A DNA stretch of 22,467 nt from Bryobacterales bacterium (GTDB taxonomy: Bacteria; Acidobacteriota; Terriglobia; Bryobacterales; Bryobacteraceae). A model generated the notes under the pieces. It did not search any database. It was not told the origin of the DNA and worked only from the letters and a program-made list of their open reading frames with translations. The stretch spans positions 971 to 23,437 of the forward strand of contig PKZC01000051.1 of NCBI GenBank assembly GCA_003132905.1, written 5' to 3'. This document shows, in pieces, positions 6,588 through 13,592 of this stretch. How positions within the stretch are numbered: the first letter of the stretch is position 1; each line of letters begins with the position of its first letter. A program made the translations under genes and the position numbers.

Positions 6588-7835
6588 ATGCCGAATGGCA
6601 CACATCATCGAGTCCTTATCGTCGGCGGCGGCACCGCCGGCATCACAGTGGCGGCGATTCTGCAGCGCCGCGGCCGCGGCCTGGATATCGCAGTCGTCGA
6701 GCCGCAGAAGGAACATTACTACCAACCGGCACTCACATTGGTCGGGGCGGGCGTTTATCCGCTGGCGAAAACCCATCGTCCGGAGGCGAGTGTGATGCCG
6801 TCCGGCGTCACATGGATCCGCGGCGCAGCGAAGACATTCGAACCGGAACGGAACACGGTGCGCCTGCTCAACGGCGATGCGTTCACGTATGATTATCTGG
6901 TTGTCTGCACCGGCGTGAAACTCGATTGGAACAAGATCGCAGGCTTGAGCGATACGCTCGGACGCAACGGCGTGTGCAGCAACTATTCCCCCACCACGGC
7001 AAACTCCACCTGGGACTGCGTGCAGGGCCTCAAAGCCGGCGACAAGGTGGTGTGCACGCAGCCGCCGATGCCGTTCAAATGTCCGGGTGCGCCGCAAAAG
7101 ATCATCTATCTGATCGCCGATCGCCTACGCCGCCGCGGCATCCTGAAGGACTGCAAGCTCGACTTCTTCACCCACGCGCCAGCGATCTTCGGCGTGCCCT
7201 ATTTCGCGCGCGCGTTGGTCAAGGTCGCCGCCCGCTACGGCATCGGCGTGCACTATCAGCAGAACCTGGTGACGGTGGACGGAACTGCGAAGACCGCGAC
7301 CTTCGAATTCGTCGGCGACACCGGCAAAGGCGAAAAGGAGACCGTGCCGTTCGACCTGTTGCATGTCTCTCCGCCGCAGAGCCCGCACGACGAGATCAAA
7401 TCGAGTCCGCTCGCCAATGCCGCCGGCTGGGTCGAGGTCAACCAGGCCACCATGCAGCACGTGCGCTATCCGAATGTCTATTCGCTGGGCGACGTGTGCT
7501 CGACGCCAAATTCGAAAACCGCCGCGGCGGTCCGCAAACAGTCGCCGGTCGTGGCTAAAGCGATTCTTTCAAGCATTGCCGGCAAGTTCATTCCCGGCGC
7601 CTATGACGGTTACGCCTCGTGCCCGCTGACAACGGCGATCGGCAAGACCATCCTGGCGGAATTCTGCTACGGCGGTAAAGTCACACCGACCTTGCCGCTC
7701 AATCCGTCGAAGGAGCGTTGGGTGGGCTGGTGGATCAAGCTGACCGGCCTGCCGCTTATGTATTGGCACTACATGCTGAAGGGATATGTCTGGTTCCCCA
7801 AGCACAATACCGATTTCAAGGAAGAGGTGCCCTGA
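6588..7835 (+). CDS. sqr: Type II sulfide:quinone oxidoreductase
   Basis: The 415-residue flavoprotein oxidises sulfide to sulfane sulfur and passes electrons to quinone at the inner membrane. VLIVGGGTAGITVA (9-22) is the FAD dinucleotide fold. GVCSNYS (128-134), FKCPGAPQKI (163-172), LLHVSPPQSPHDEIK (257-271), PNVYSLGDVCSTPNSKTAAA (295-314) and YASCPLTTAIGKTILAEF (342-359) match the human/fungal (HMT2-like) SQR type. Cys165 and Cys345 sit at the two redox-active cysteine positions of that type. The C-terminus (about 380-405) is hydrophobic and aromatic, consistent with membrane attachment. A strong Shine-Dalgarno (AGGGAGGA) precedes the ATG. It has its own 295-base leader and is not tightly linked to the neighbours. 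A role in protecting against sulfide or persulfide is inferred. Confidence 0.92.
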   Translation: MPNGTHHRVLIVGGGTAGITVAAILQRRGRGLDIAVVEPQKEHYYQPALTLVGAGVYPLAKTHRPEASVMPSGVTWIRGAAKTFEPERNTVRLLNGDAFTYDYLVVCTGVKLDWNKIAGLSDTLGRNGVCSNYSPTTANSTWDCVQGLKAGDKVVCTQPPMPFKCPGAPQKIIYLIADRLRRRGILKDCKLDFFTHAPAIFGVPYFARALVKVAARYGIGVHYQQNLVTVDGTAKTATFEFVGDTGKGEKETVPFDLLHVSPPQSPHDEIKSSPLANAAGWVEVNQATMQHVRYPNVYSLGDVCSTPNSKTAAAVRKQSPVVAKAILSSIAGKFIPGAYDGYASCPLTTAIGKTILAEFCYGGKVTPTLPLNPSKERWVGWWIKLTGLPLMYWHYMLKGYVWFPKHNTDFKEEVP

Positions 7836-8204
7836 CGTCGTTCGACGAATGCGGACTCCTCTTGCCCTTCGGCGAATTGCCCTTGTCACTTCTGAATCCG
7901 GATTTGATTTACGACAGGCACAAGGAGAGCAGCGAAGCGAGAGCGGAAAGAATTGTGATCATGCCCACAATGGTATGGCGGTGGCGCGAAAATCTTCAGC
8001 TTTTCGCGGTCTTTTGGAGTTTTGAGTAACCACAGCGCGGACGCAAGTCCGTCAGGGATCGCGATTCAAGTGGAGCATGATCCCCGGTCGAATTTCCAAT
8101 ATTGGGCGATGGTTTGCGATGGGTGCGGTCCGAATCCTAGGCATACAAGGCACGCGGCACGGTTGCGCCTAGTTCCAAACAGCGGAAAGGTTGGCAATTC
8201 GGCG
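7836..8204. other. Intergenic region between convergent sqr and Bug genes
   Basis: These 369 bases lie between the 3' ends of sqr (plus strand) and the Bug receptor (minus strand). They hold one copy of the dispersed repeat (7923-8030). Open frames across it show no protein-like composition apart from the repeat itself. No convincing rho-independent terminator was found for either gene. Confidence 0.6.
7923..8030 (+). repeat. Dispersed repeat, left copy (inverted relative to 22162-22268)
   Basis: The reverse complement of 7923-8030 aligns with 22162-22268 over its full length. Shared blocks include GCTCAAAACTCC-like ends, AGATTTTCG, GTGGGCATG and the 15-base TCACAATTCTTTCCG. In one frame both copies encode a similar short peptide ending GLLEF or DLSEF before a stop, but neither has gene-like context. 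It is probably a genome-wide intergenic repeat unit. It sits just after sqr, at the left border of the minus-strand cassette. Confidence 0.75.
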
Positions 8205-9197
8205 CTATTTTCTCGCGATGCCTGCGCGCTCGACGATCTCCTTCCACATTGGCAATTCGCGGACCATGAGCGCATGCAGCTCATCGGGCCCTTCATATTT
8301 CACTTTGAAGCCAGCCTTGAGCATTTTGGCCTGTAGGTCGGGTTTCTGCAGGATGGCGACCGTCGCCTCATTAAGGCGGTTGATGATCGGCGCCGGTGCA
8401 CCGGTCGGCGCAAGAAACATTTGCGTGGTTTCGACAACCGCATTGGGAATGCCGGCTTCCGCCATCGTCGGAACGTCAGGCATGTCCGGCCAATGCTCGC
8501 TGCCGGTCTGGACCAAAGCCTTCAGCGTGCCGGCCCGGATGAAGCCGATCAAATTGGCAATCGGGATCGAGGCGATGTCGGTCGTACCTGCGAGGGCAGC
8601 CTCGAGTGCCGGCACTGCACCCGAATACGGAACATTCGTCATTTCGATATTGGTGCGCAGCTTCAACAGCTCGACCGCAAGATCCGAGAAGCTGCCGATG
8701 CCGGCCGTGGCATAGGTGAGTTTGCCCGGGTTCGCTTTAGCCTTTGCTATCAGATCCGCAATGCTGGTAATGCCTGAGGCCGGCCGCGTGATAATGGCAT
8801 TGGGCGAAGCCCCGAGATAAGCAATCGGCGCGAAATCCTTGAGCGGGTCGTAAGCGACTTTGCCGACGTTCGGATTGGTCAGAATCACGCCAGTGACGAC
8901 CAGCAGGGTGTAACCGTCGGGCTCGGCACGCGCGGCGCTTGCGATCCCAATATTGCCGATTGCACCGGGGCGGTTCTGGATAATAACATTCTGCCCAAGT
9001 TTCGGCGCCAGCTCGGCCGCCAACAGCCGGCCGAGCAGATCGGTGGGGCCGCCGGCCGGAAATGGGACGATGATGGTGACTGTGCGCTCGGGCCAGGCGG
9101 CGCGCGCTTCACCGACCGCCAGTACCGCAAGCATAAACACAACCAACCGAATTGCGTGAAAAGCGAAGCGAGTGATTTTTTGATATTTTCTATTCAT
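8205..9197 (-). CDS. Bug-type solute receptor (tripartite tricarboxylate transporter family)
   Basis: The 330-residue protein has a signal peptide of about 33 residues: basic start, hydrophobic RLVVFMLAVLAVGEARA, cleavage before AWPE. The mature protein shows the Bug/TctC hallmarks: VTIIVPFPAGGPTDLLGRLL, the ligand-loop VIIQNRPGAIGNIG, EPDGYTLL, and LTYATAGIGSFSDLAVELLK. It would bind a small organic anion in the periplasm. No TctA/TctB membrane genes are adjacent, which is usual for orphan Bug receptors; it may work with remote permeases or as a sensor. GGAG eight bases ahead of the ATG supports the start. It is the last gene of the minus-strand cassette. A decayed copy of its C-terminus occurs at 16198-16372. 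Confidence 0.9.
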   Translation of the reverse strand: MNRKYQKITRFAFHAIRLVVFMLAVLAVGEARAAWPERTVTIIVPFPAGGPTDLLGRLLAAELAPKLGQNVIIQNRPGAIGNIGIASAARAEPDGYTLLVVTGVILTNPNVGKVAYDPLKDFAPIAYLGASPNAIITRPASGITSIADLIAKAKANPGKLTYATAGIGSFSDLAVELLKLRTNIEMTNVPYSGAVPALEAALAGTTDIASIPIANLIGFIRAGTLKALVQTGSEHWPDMPDVPTMAEAGIPNAVVETTQMFLAPTGAPAPIINRLNEATVAILQKPDLQAKMLKAGFKVKYEGPDELHALMVRELPMWKEIVERAGIARK

Positions 9198-9222
9198 CTG
9201 TGCAACTCCACCTTATGCGCTC

Positions 9223-9245
9223 AAGGCTCACATCGGCTGAGCCTT
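9223..9245. other. Stem-loop in the leader of the Bug gene
   Basis: AAGGCTCA (9223-9230) and TGAGCCTT (9238-9245) form a perfect 8-base stem with a 7-base loop, 26 bases upstream of the Bug start. No T run follows, so an mRNA structure or an operator is likelier than a terminator. Confidence 0.45.
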
Positions 9246-9252
9246 CACTAAA

Positions 9253-9271
9253 CGACGCTATTTAGGCGTCG
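9253..9271 (-). terminator. Weak stem-loop after the dehydrogenase gene, possible attenuator
   Basis: CGACGC (9253-9258) and GCGTCG (9266-9271) form a 6-base GC-rich stem with a 7-base loop. Read on the minus strand it is followed by GTTTAG, a poor T tract. It lies between the dehydrogenase-like gene and the Bug gene, so it might reduce read-through. Its strength is doubtful. Confidence 0.3.
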
Positions 9272-9371
9272 CAAAATAGTAGGCTCCTTTCCAGGCTCCA
9301 AGCGGTTTCACTGAAGATAATATCCGCTCGTAGCGCCGATCTCGCCCCGACAGAAAGGGTGACTTCAGCCG

Positions 9372-10544
9372 CTACAAAACGAACTCCGGTATGAGACCTT
9401 GCGGAGCCTTCCCGTGGAAGACCCGTGAAATATTGGCCAGCACCGCCTCAGCTTCGTCGATCATGAAATTTGGGTCACCCCCGCTGATATGCGGGGTCCA
9501 CAGAACGTTATCGAGTTCAAGCAGAGGCGTATCCGAAGGGACCGGCTCGTACCGATAGACGTCCAATGCGGCGCCGCCCAAATGCCCGGCCTTGAGGCTT
9601 TCGTACAGAGCCACTTCGTCGAGAATACCGCCGCGCGCGGTATTGATCAGATAGGCACCGCGTTTCATCTTGGCAAAGAAATCGCGCCCCGCCAATTTCT
9701 CCGTCTCTTTGCCGTATGGCACATGCAGCGACACAAAATCGGATTGCGCCAGCAATTCATCAAACGGCGCATAGGAAACGTCGCCAAAATTTCTTTCTTC
9801 TTCCGGGCTAAGTCGCGTTCGTTTGAAATAGAGAACTCGCATCCCCATGCTGCACATCCGCCGAGCGACAAAACCGGAATTCTCGCCGAGCCCGATGAAC
9901 CCGATGGTGCTGCGCGAAAGAATTTTGAAATTGCGGATCCCCGCCCAGTTAAACTTGTTCCGGGAAGGATCCTTGGCGAACACGGGAGGCGCCGCCGGAT
10001 CCCGGCGGCCGACAACCGAGCGATGGGCCTGAAGCAGATTGCGGGCAAGTGCGAGTATAAGCGCCGTAATATGGTCGGCGCTCGATTGACTGCTCAAGCG
10101 AGCCAAGTTGGCAACGGGAATGTTCAGCTTGCGCGCTGTTGCAACATCGATATTGCCGTAGGAACGGCCGAATTGCTGAATGAGCCGTGTTTTGGTCCCG
10201 CAGGCCTCGACCTGTTTTTTGCCGAGGGTTGAGGCTTCCACAACGACAAAATCGGAAGACGGCAATGTCCGATCGAGTATCTCCTCGCTCTGACAGACGG
10301 TCGTCTCGATTTCCGGCGGCAATTCGAGCCGGTCGGCCATCGTGGTCAGCTCTTTGAGTGGCGCAGGGAACTCGTCGCCAAAGAAGTAACGTAATGTCTT
10401 TTCGCCTTCGGGCGTCAATTTGCGCCGCAAACCCATTTCCATCAGGCGAAACAGGGCGTCTTCTTCGGCGAAAACCACGTGGATTTGTTTCTGGCTCACA
10501 GCGTCATCCCGTGTTTTGCGATTTCTTACCGATGTCAATCTCAC
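9372..10544 (-). CDS. D-isomer-specific 2-hydroxyacid dehydrogenase-like protein
   Basis: The 390-residue protein has the NAD fold IGFIGLGENSGFVARRM (about 214-230). The third glycine of the usual GxGxxG is Ser, with Gly next to it. Catalytic-type residues of the family are in place: Arg304 (NTARGGILDE), Glu333 (YRYEPVP) and His352 (TPHISGG). It would reduce a 2-oxoacid or oxidise a D-2-hydroxyacid with NAD(P)H. Its N-terminal domain is about 50 residues longer than in typical members. The GTG at 10544 lacks a clear ribosome site; a GTG at 10499 (VSQKQIHVVF) with GGGA seven bases upstream is a good alternative and would give 375 residues. It starts four bases after the flavoprotein stop, so the two are surely co-transcribed. 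Confidence 0.85.
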   Translation of the reverse strand: MRLTSVRNRKTRDDAVSQKQIHVVFAEEDALFRLMEMGLRRKLTPEGEKTLRYFFGDEFPAPLKELTTMADRLELPPEIETTVCQSEEILDRTLPSSDFVVVEASTLGKKQVEACGTKTRLIQQFGRSYGNIDVATARKLNIPVANLARLSSQSSADHITALILALARNLLQAHRSVVGRRDPAAPPVFAKDPSRNKFNWAGIRNFKILSRSTIGFIGLGENSGFVARRMCSMGMRVLYFKRTRLSPEEERNFGDVSYAPFDELLAQSDFVSLHVPYGKETEKLAGRDFFAKMKRGAYLINTARGGILDEVALYESLKAGHLGGAALDVYRYEPVPSDTPLLELDNVLWTPHISGGDPNFMIDEAEAVLANISRVFHGKAPQGLIPEFVL

Positions 10545-10548
10545 TCTA

Positions 10549-12093
10549 TCATTTCATCCGGCCGGCGCGCCGCGCGGCGAGCGCAGCCTCAGTCCATTCC
10601 GCGCTGCCTAGCGCCGCGCTGCGGCCCGCCAAGCGGCCCGATACGAAAGCCCAGCCGAGATGATGCCCGTGGCCTTCGAGCAATACCCCACCCTGCCCGG
10701 CAGAGCCTGCCGCAAAAAGCCCGTGGATCGGCTGGCCACCTCGGTCGACGACCTGAAATTTTCTGTTGATGCGGGCGCCGCCGTCGGTAAAGACGATCCA
10801 ACTTTTGGCCGGACCAAGCGCGCAATAAGGCACGCGGTCAATCGGCGCCAATCCTGCCGGAAGATTGCTGTTGTACTCGTCGACCGTCTTTTCCAGCGCA
10901 CCGGCCGGCATCGCAAGCTTCTTTGCGAGTTCCGCGAGCGTCTCAGCTTCGAAGAAGACGTCCTTGCGATTGCGCCGATAATCCGCGAGGTAGGCATAGG
11001 CCACCCCAGGCGCTGTGGAGATGAAATTCGGCCACGCGCTGAACTCGGCCGCGATCTTTTGATCCATCAGGACGTAGGCGATGCGTTCGGGCTGGCGCGG
11101 AATTGCGAGTTCGGGGCAATTACGTTCGTCGACGAACCGCTTTCCTTCCTTGTTGACCAGAATCGCGCCCTTTTTAAAAAGATTGAGCGACGGCGCCAGA
11201 TTGGTCGTAATGAACATCATCAGAAACGGCCGTAACAGCCAGGACGGCAGATAATTCATCGCCCAGCGCATAGCGAGCGCAATCGGTTTGATCGGCGGAA
11301 TGAGGTCGATAAATTTCTTGCTGGGCGGCGCGACGAAGCGAATCTCCGGTCCCAGCATGATCTCGCCGTTCACAATGTCGCCGCCCGCCTCCTGCGCCAT
11401 GCGCTGGCCGTCGCCGGTGCTGGTCGGATTTATGCCTTCGACGTCGGCAAGATCAGCAGACATGAACTCAGCCTTGATCTCCTTGGCCGAACTGTAGTCG
11501 CCGGTGGCGAGGATGACGCCGAACTTCGCGCCGATGCGATGGGCGGTGTTACCGTCGGAGGCAACCTCGACGCCAGTGATCGTCGCATCGTCGCGCGTCA
11601 GCTTCACCACTCGCACGCCAACGCGTATGTCGACGCCGAACCGCCGTGCACGCTTCTCCAGGTGATAAAGATACGAGCGCGCGTGCGGCAGGACATTATG
11701 CATGCGCGGCAGGCGGTGCGGTGGTTCGGGCATGGCGCCGAAGAACACGACCCCCATATCCATCAGCCACTGCACCATGTCCGGTGAATGCTCGACCAGC
11801 AACCGCCGCAACTCGAGATTATCCTTTTCGGCAAAGCCGCGATTGTCGGCAAACAACGCCATGTCCTCGAAGTGAGCCTGCGGAAAATCGTGAATCCCCT
11901 TGTCCCACTGCAGAGGCGTACAAGTCGAGGTCACCGAGCCGACCGAACGAATGGTGGTGCCACCAAGCGCGGGATTCTTTTCAAGCAACACCACTTTTCG
12001 TCCAAAGCGCGCCGCTTCAACCGCCGCGGCAAGGCCGCTCCCGCCGCCGCCGACAACAACGACATCAAAAGTTTCGTCGCTCTGACTGCTCAT
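10549..12093 (-). CDS. FAD-dependent oxidoreductase, fumarate reductase flavoprotein-like
   Basis: The 514-residue protein belongs to the FAD_binding_2 family (fumarate reductase, 3-ketosteroid dehydrogenase, urocanate reductase). The FAD fold is VVVVGGGGSGLAAAVEAA (11-28) ending in acidic Glu38. GFAEKDNLELRRLLVEHSPD, GVILATGDYS and GAILVNKEGKRFVDE follow. The last is the usual place of the catalytic Arg. The C-terminal half of the FAD site is VFTDGGARIN and GLFAAGSAGQGGVLLEGHGH. No signal peptide or cytochrome domain is present, so it is a soluble cytoplasmic enzyme. A hydrophobic insert at about 288-315 could contact the membrane. It probably reduces or oxidises an activated C=C bond in a ring-derived product. 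Next to UbiD and the Mo enzyme it is a candidate ring-reduction step, by inference only. Confidence 0.87.
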   Translation of the reverse strand: MSSQSDETFDVVVVGGGGSGLAAAVEAARFGRKVVLLEKNPALGGTTIRSVGSVTSTCTPLQWDKGIHDFPQAHFEDMALFADNRGFAEKDNLELRRLLVEHSPDMVQWLMDMGVVFFGAMPEPPHRLPRMHNVLPHARSYLYHLEKRARRFGVDIRVGVRVVKLTRDDATITGVEVASDGNTAHRIGAKFGVILATGDYSSAKEIKAEFMSADLADVEGINPTSTGDGQRMAQEAGGDIVNGEIMLGPEIRFVAPPSKKFIDLIPPIKPIALAMRWAMNYLPSWLLRPFLMMFITTNLAPSLNLFKKGAILVNKEGKRFVDERNCPELAIPRQPERIAYVLMDQKIAAEFSAWPNFISTAPGVAYAYLADYRRNRKDVFFEAETLAELAKKLAMPAGALEKTVDEYNSNLPAGLAPIDRVPYCALGPAKSWIVFTDGGARINRKFQVVDRGGQPIHGLFAAGSAGQGGVLLEGHGHHLGWAFVSGRLAGRSAALGSAEWTEAALAARRAGRMK

Positions 12094-12446
12094 TAGCGCC
12101 GTCCCCGGTTTATTCTTACGGCGCCGTCATTCCGCTGTCGACGGCCAACATAACTGGGCAATACGAAGGCTCGTCCCATGCGAGGAACAAGAAGGCGTTG
12201 GTGAAGTCCTAGGCTGCTCCATCTGGTTCATCACACGAAGCACATCCAGCTCGCGCCTTAGTTCGGACAGCCGGTCGCCCTTGCGAAAGATTTTCTTGAA
12301 ATACGGCGCCTTTCGCCCAATGCGGTCAACATTTGTCCTGTTGCCGATATGGGCTTGACTGCGAGCCAGATTCCGAGGGCCTTAGCATCTCCCCATAAGC
12401 GGCCATTACCCGCTCTGGCCCCTAAATCTGAGTTGATCAAGGCAAG
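12094..12446. other. Degenerate stretch with gene debris
   Basis: These 353 bases separate the flavoprotein gene from the small cysteine ORF. The left part is the short-chain dehydrogenase tail (12116-12208). On the minus strand about 12380-12206 also holds an open frame of coding-like composition (KAPYFKKIFRKGDRLSELRR and LDVLRVMNQMEQP) without a start codon. Its family is not recognised. It appears to be the residue of one or two deleted genes. Confidence 0.5.
12116..12208 (-). pseudogene. C-terminal remnant of a short-chain dehydrogenase/reductase
   Basis: Minus-strand translation of 12208-12116 gives DFTNAFLFLAWDEPSYCPVM followed by LAVDSGMTAP and a TAA stop. This is the standard SDR ending, normally of the form (A)xaxLFLASDEASYVTGQ.LxVDGGMTAP. 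The VTG motif has become CPV and the NAD-binding and Tyr-xxx-Lys parts are missing, so it cannot be active. An intact SDR here would have been a plausible ring reductase for the neighbouring pathway, for example a phloroglucinol-reductase-like step. Confidence 0.7.
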
Positions 12447-12662
12447 TTAGAAAACGGCTGGATAAATGTTCGGAGGCCTTCGCCAGTGTTCATCATCGCG
12501 ATCGATCTGCATTTCCTTCGCAATACACTCGTTGCCCGTGGAGAGAATGCATCGTTCATTCCGGCCGCAATCGCCGCCAATAAAGTGAGACAACCGTAGC
12601 GACATCGCGATTCTGTCCGCCAACTTGAAGAATACCTTCCAGATTTTGTCGAATGCGCGCAT
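12447..12662 (-). CDS. Small cysteine-containing hypothetical protein (71 aa)
   Basis: The 71-residue product starts MRAFDKIWKVFFKLADRIAM and carries Cys32, Cys38 and Cys46 in a block reading GGDCGRNERC and GNECIAKE, then an acidic-basic stretch (QIDRDDEHWRRPPNIYPAVF). No family is recognised. Evidence that it is real: a long Shine-Dalgarno (AGGAAAGGA, complement of 12671-12679) eight bases ahead of the ATG, a natural amino-acid mix, and its place 74 bases after the Mo-enzyme small subunit on the same strand. The cysteines could bind a metal or Fe-S cluster, and it may be an accessory or electron-transfer partner. It might instead be the tail of a larger gene trimmed by rearrangement. There is no signal peptide. 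Confidence 0.55.
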   Translation of the reverse strand: MRAFDKIWKVFFKLADRIAMSLRLSHFIGGDCGRNERCILSTGNECIAKEMQIDRDDEHWRRPPNIYPAVF

Positions 12663-12736
12663 CCGTTTGATCCTTTCCTCAGCGTCGAATTGCCCCGCGC
12701 CTGTAACGCAAGCATTTTCTCGCTTGAATGCGGAGC

Positions 12737-13570
12737 CTATCCCGTCTTTTTCAGACTGACCTCGCCCAGATCCTGGTCACCGTCCGTCGTCACAACGACA
12801 CGGAAGCCTTCGTAGCCTTCCTTCTTGATCTCGACGCTGTACTTTCGGTCCTTGTCCAGCTCCCTAATCCAGAAGTCGCCAAACTCATCCGACTGCACCA
12901 TGACGGCGCGATCGTCAAAAAGATCGATCGATGTGATTGCGGCACCTGAAATCACCTCGTCGGTGCCGGCGTCGATGACAATGCCGGCGATCCACGGCTT
13001 GGGCAAACCCCTCCAGTAAACCCGCGGCTCGGCCTGATATTCCGGGTGATAGGTTTCGAGCCGCTTTGCCTGTCCTTCTTGGCTGAAGACGCTATCTGTC
13101 TCGTCGGCGAAGACGATGGCATCATGGGGACACACTTCGGCGCAGCGGGGCAGCAATCCTTCGTCGACGCGGTGCGCGCAGCCCGTGCATTTCTGCGCAA
13201 TGCCGAGGTCGTCGTTCAGATAGATGACGTCATAGGGACAGGCCTTCTGACAGAGCCCGCAACCGTTACAGGTTTCCGGATCAATCCAGACCAGACCATC
13301 GTCGCGCCGCTTGATGGCGCCCTCGGGACACACCTTGATGCAAGGAGCGTTCTCGCAATGCTGACAGAGCAGCGGCAGGTACGACATCTTGACCCTGGGC
13401 GTCTTGCCCCGCTCGACCGGGATCACGTCGATCCAGAAATGGCCGGTGTCGGGCTGCGTTGCCGTCCACGGCGCATAGCTGTTGCCGACATGCTCGTCCT
13501 TGCAGGCGATGATGCACAGGCTGCAACCGCTGCACTTGTCGACATCAATGAGAAATGACTTCTTACCCAT
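12737..13570 (-). CDS. Fe-S small subunit of transhydroxylase/resorcinol hydroxylase-type Mo enzyme
   Basis: The 277-residue electron-transfer subunit has sixteen cysteines in four groups: Cys13/16/19/23, Cys69/72/77/81, Cys101/104/107/111 and Cys128/131/143/147. This is the pattern for four [4Fe-4S] clusters of DMSO-reductase-family beta subunits. From about residue 193 a separate beta-rich domain begins (WIAGIVIDAGTDEVISGAAI ... GDFWIRELDKDRKYSVEI), a carboxypeptidase-regulatory/transthyretin-like barrel. The pyrogallol transhydroxylase beta subunit, known from memory to be 274 residues, also has such a barrel, which identifies this subtype. The ATG at 13570 is preferred; a TTG at 13582 would add four residues but sits directly on the AAAGG ribosome site. 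It is 22 bases downstream of the large subunit. Confidence 0.88.
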   Translation of the reverse strand: MGKKSFLIDVDKCSGCSLCIIACKDEHVGNSYAPWTATQPDTGHFWIDVIPVERGKTPRVKMSYLPLLCQHCENAPCIKVCPEGAIKRRDDGLVWIDPETCNGCGLCQKACPYDVIYLNDDLGIAQKCTGCAHRVDEGLLPRCAEVCPHDAIVFADETDSVFSQEGQAKRLETYHPEYQAEPRVYWRGLPKPWIAGIVIDAGTDEVISGAAITSIDLFDDRAVMVQSDEFGDFWIRELDKDRKYSVEIKKEGYEGFRVVVTTDGDQDLGEVSLKKTG

Positions 13571-13592
13571 TTGTGCAATCAACCTTTGCCGA

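Noticed and set aside
7786..8025. Possible small protein after sqr
   Set aside because: It starts inside sqr and its second half is just the dispersed repeat translated; the right copy has a similar frame but no ribosome site or gene context.
8191..8715. Plus-strand open frame of 174 codons
   Set aside because: Antisense to the Bug receptor; no independent start or motif.
9489..10232. Plus-strand open frame of 247 codons
   Set aside because: Antisense to the 2-hydroxyacid dehydrogenase-like gene, whose catalytic residues prove the minus-strand frame.
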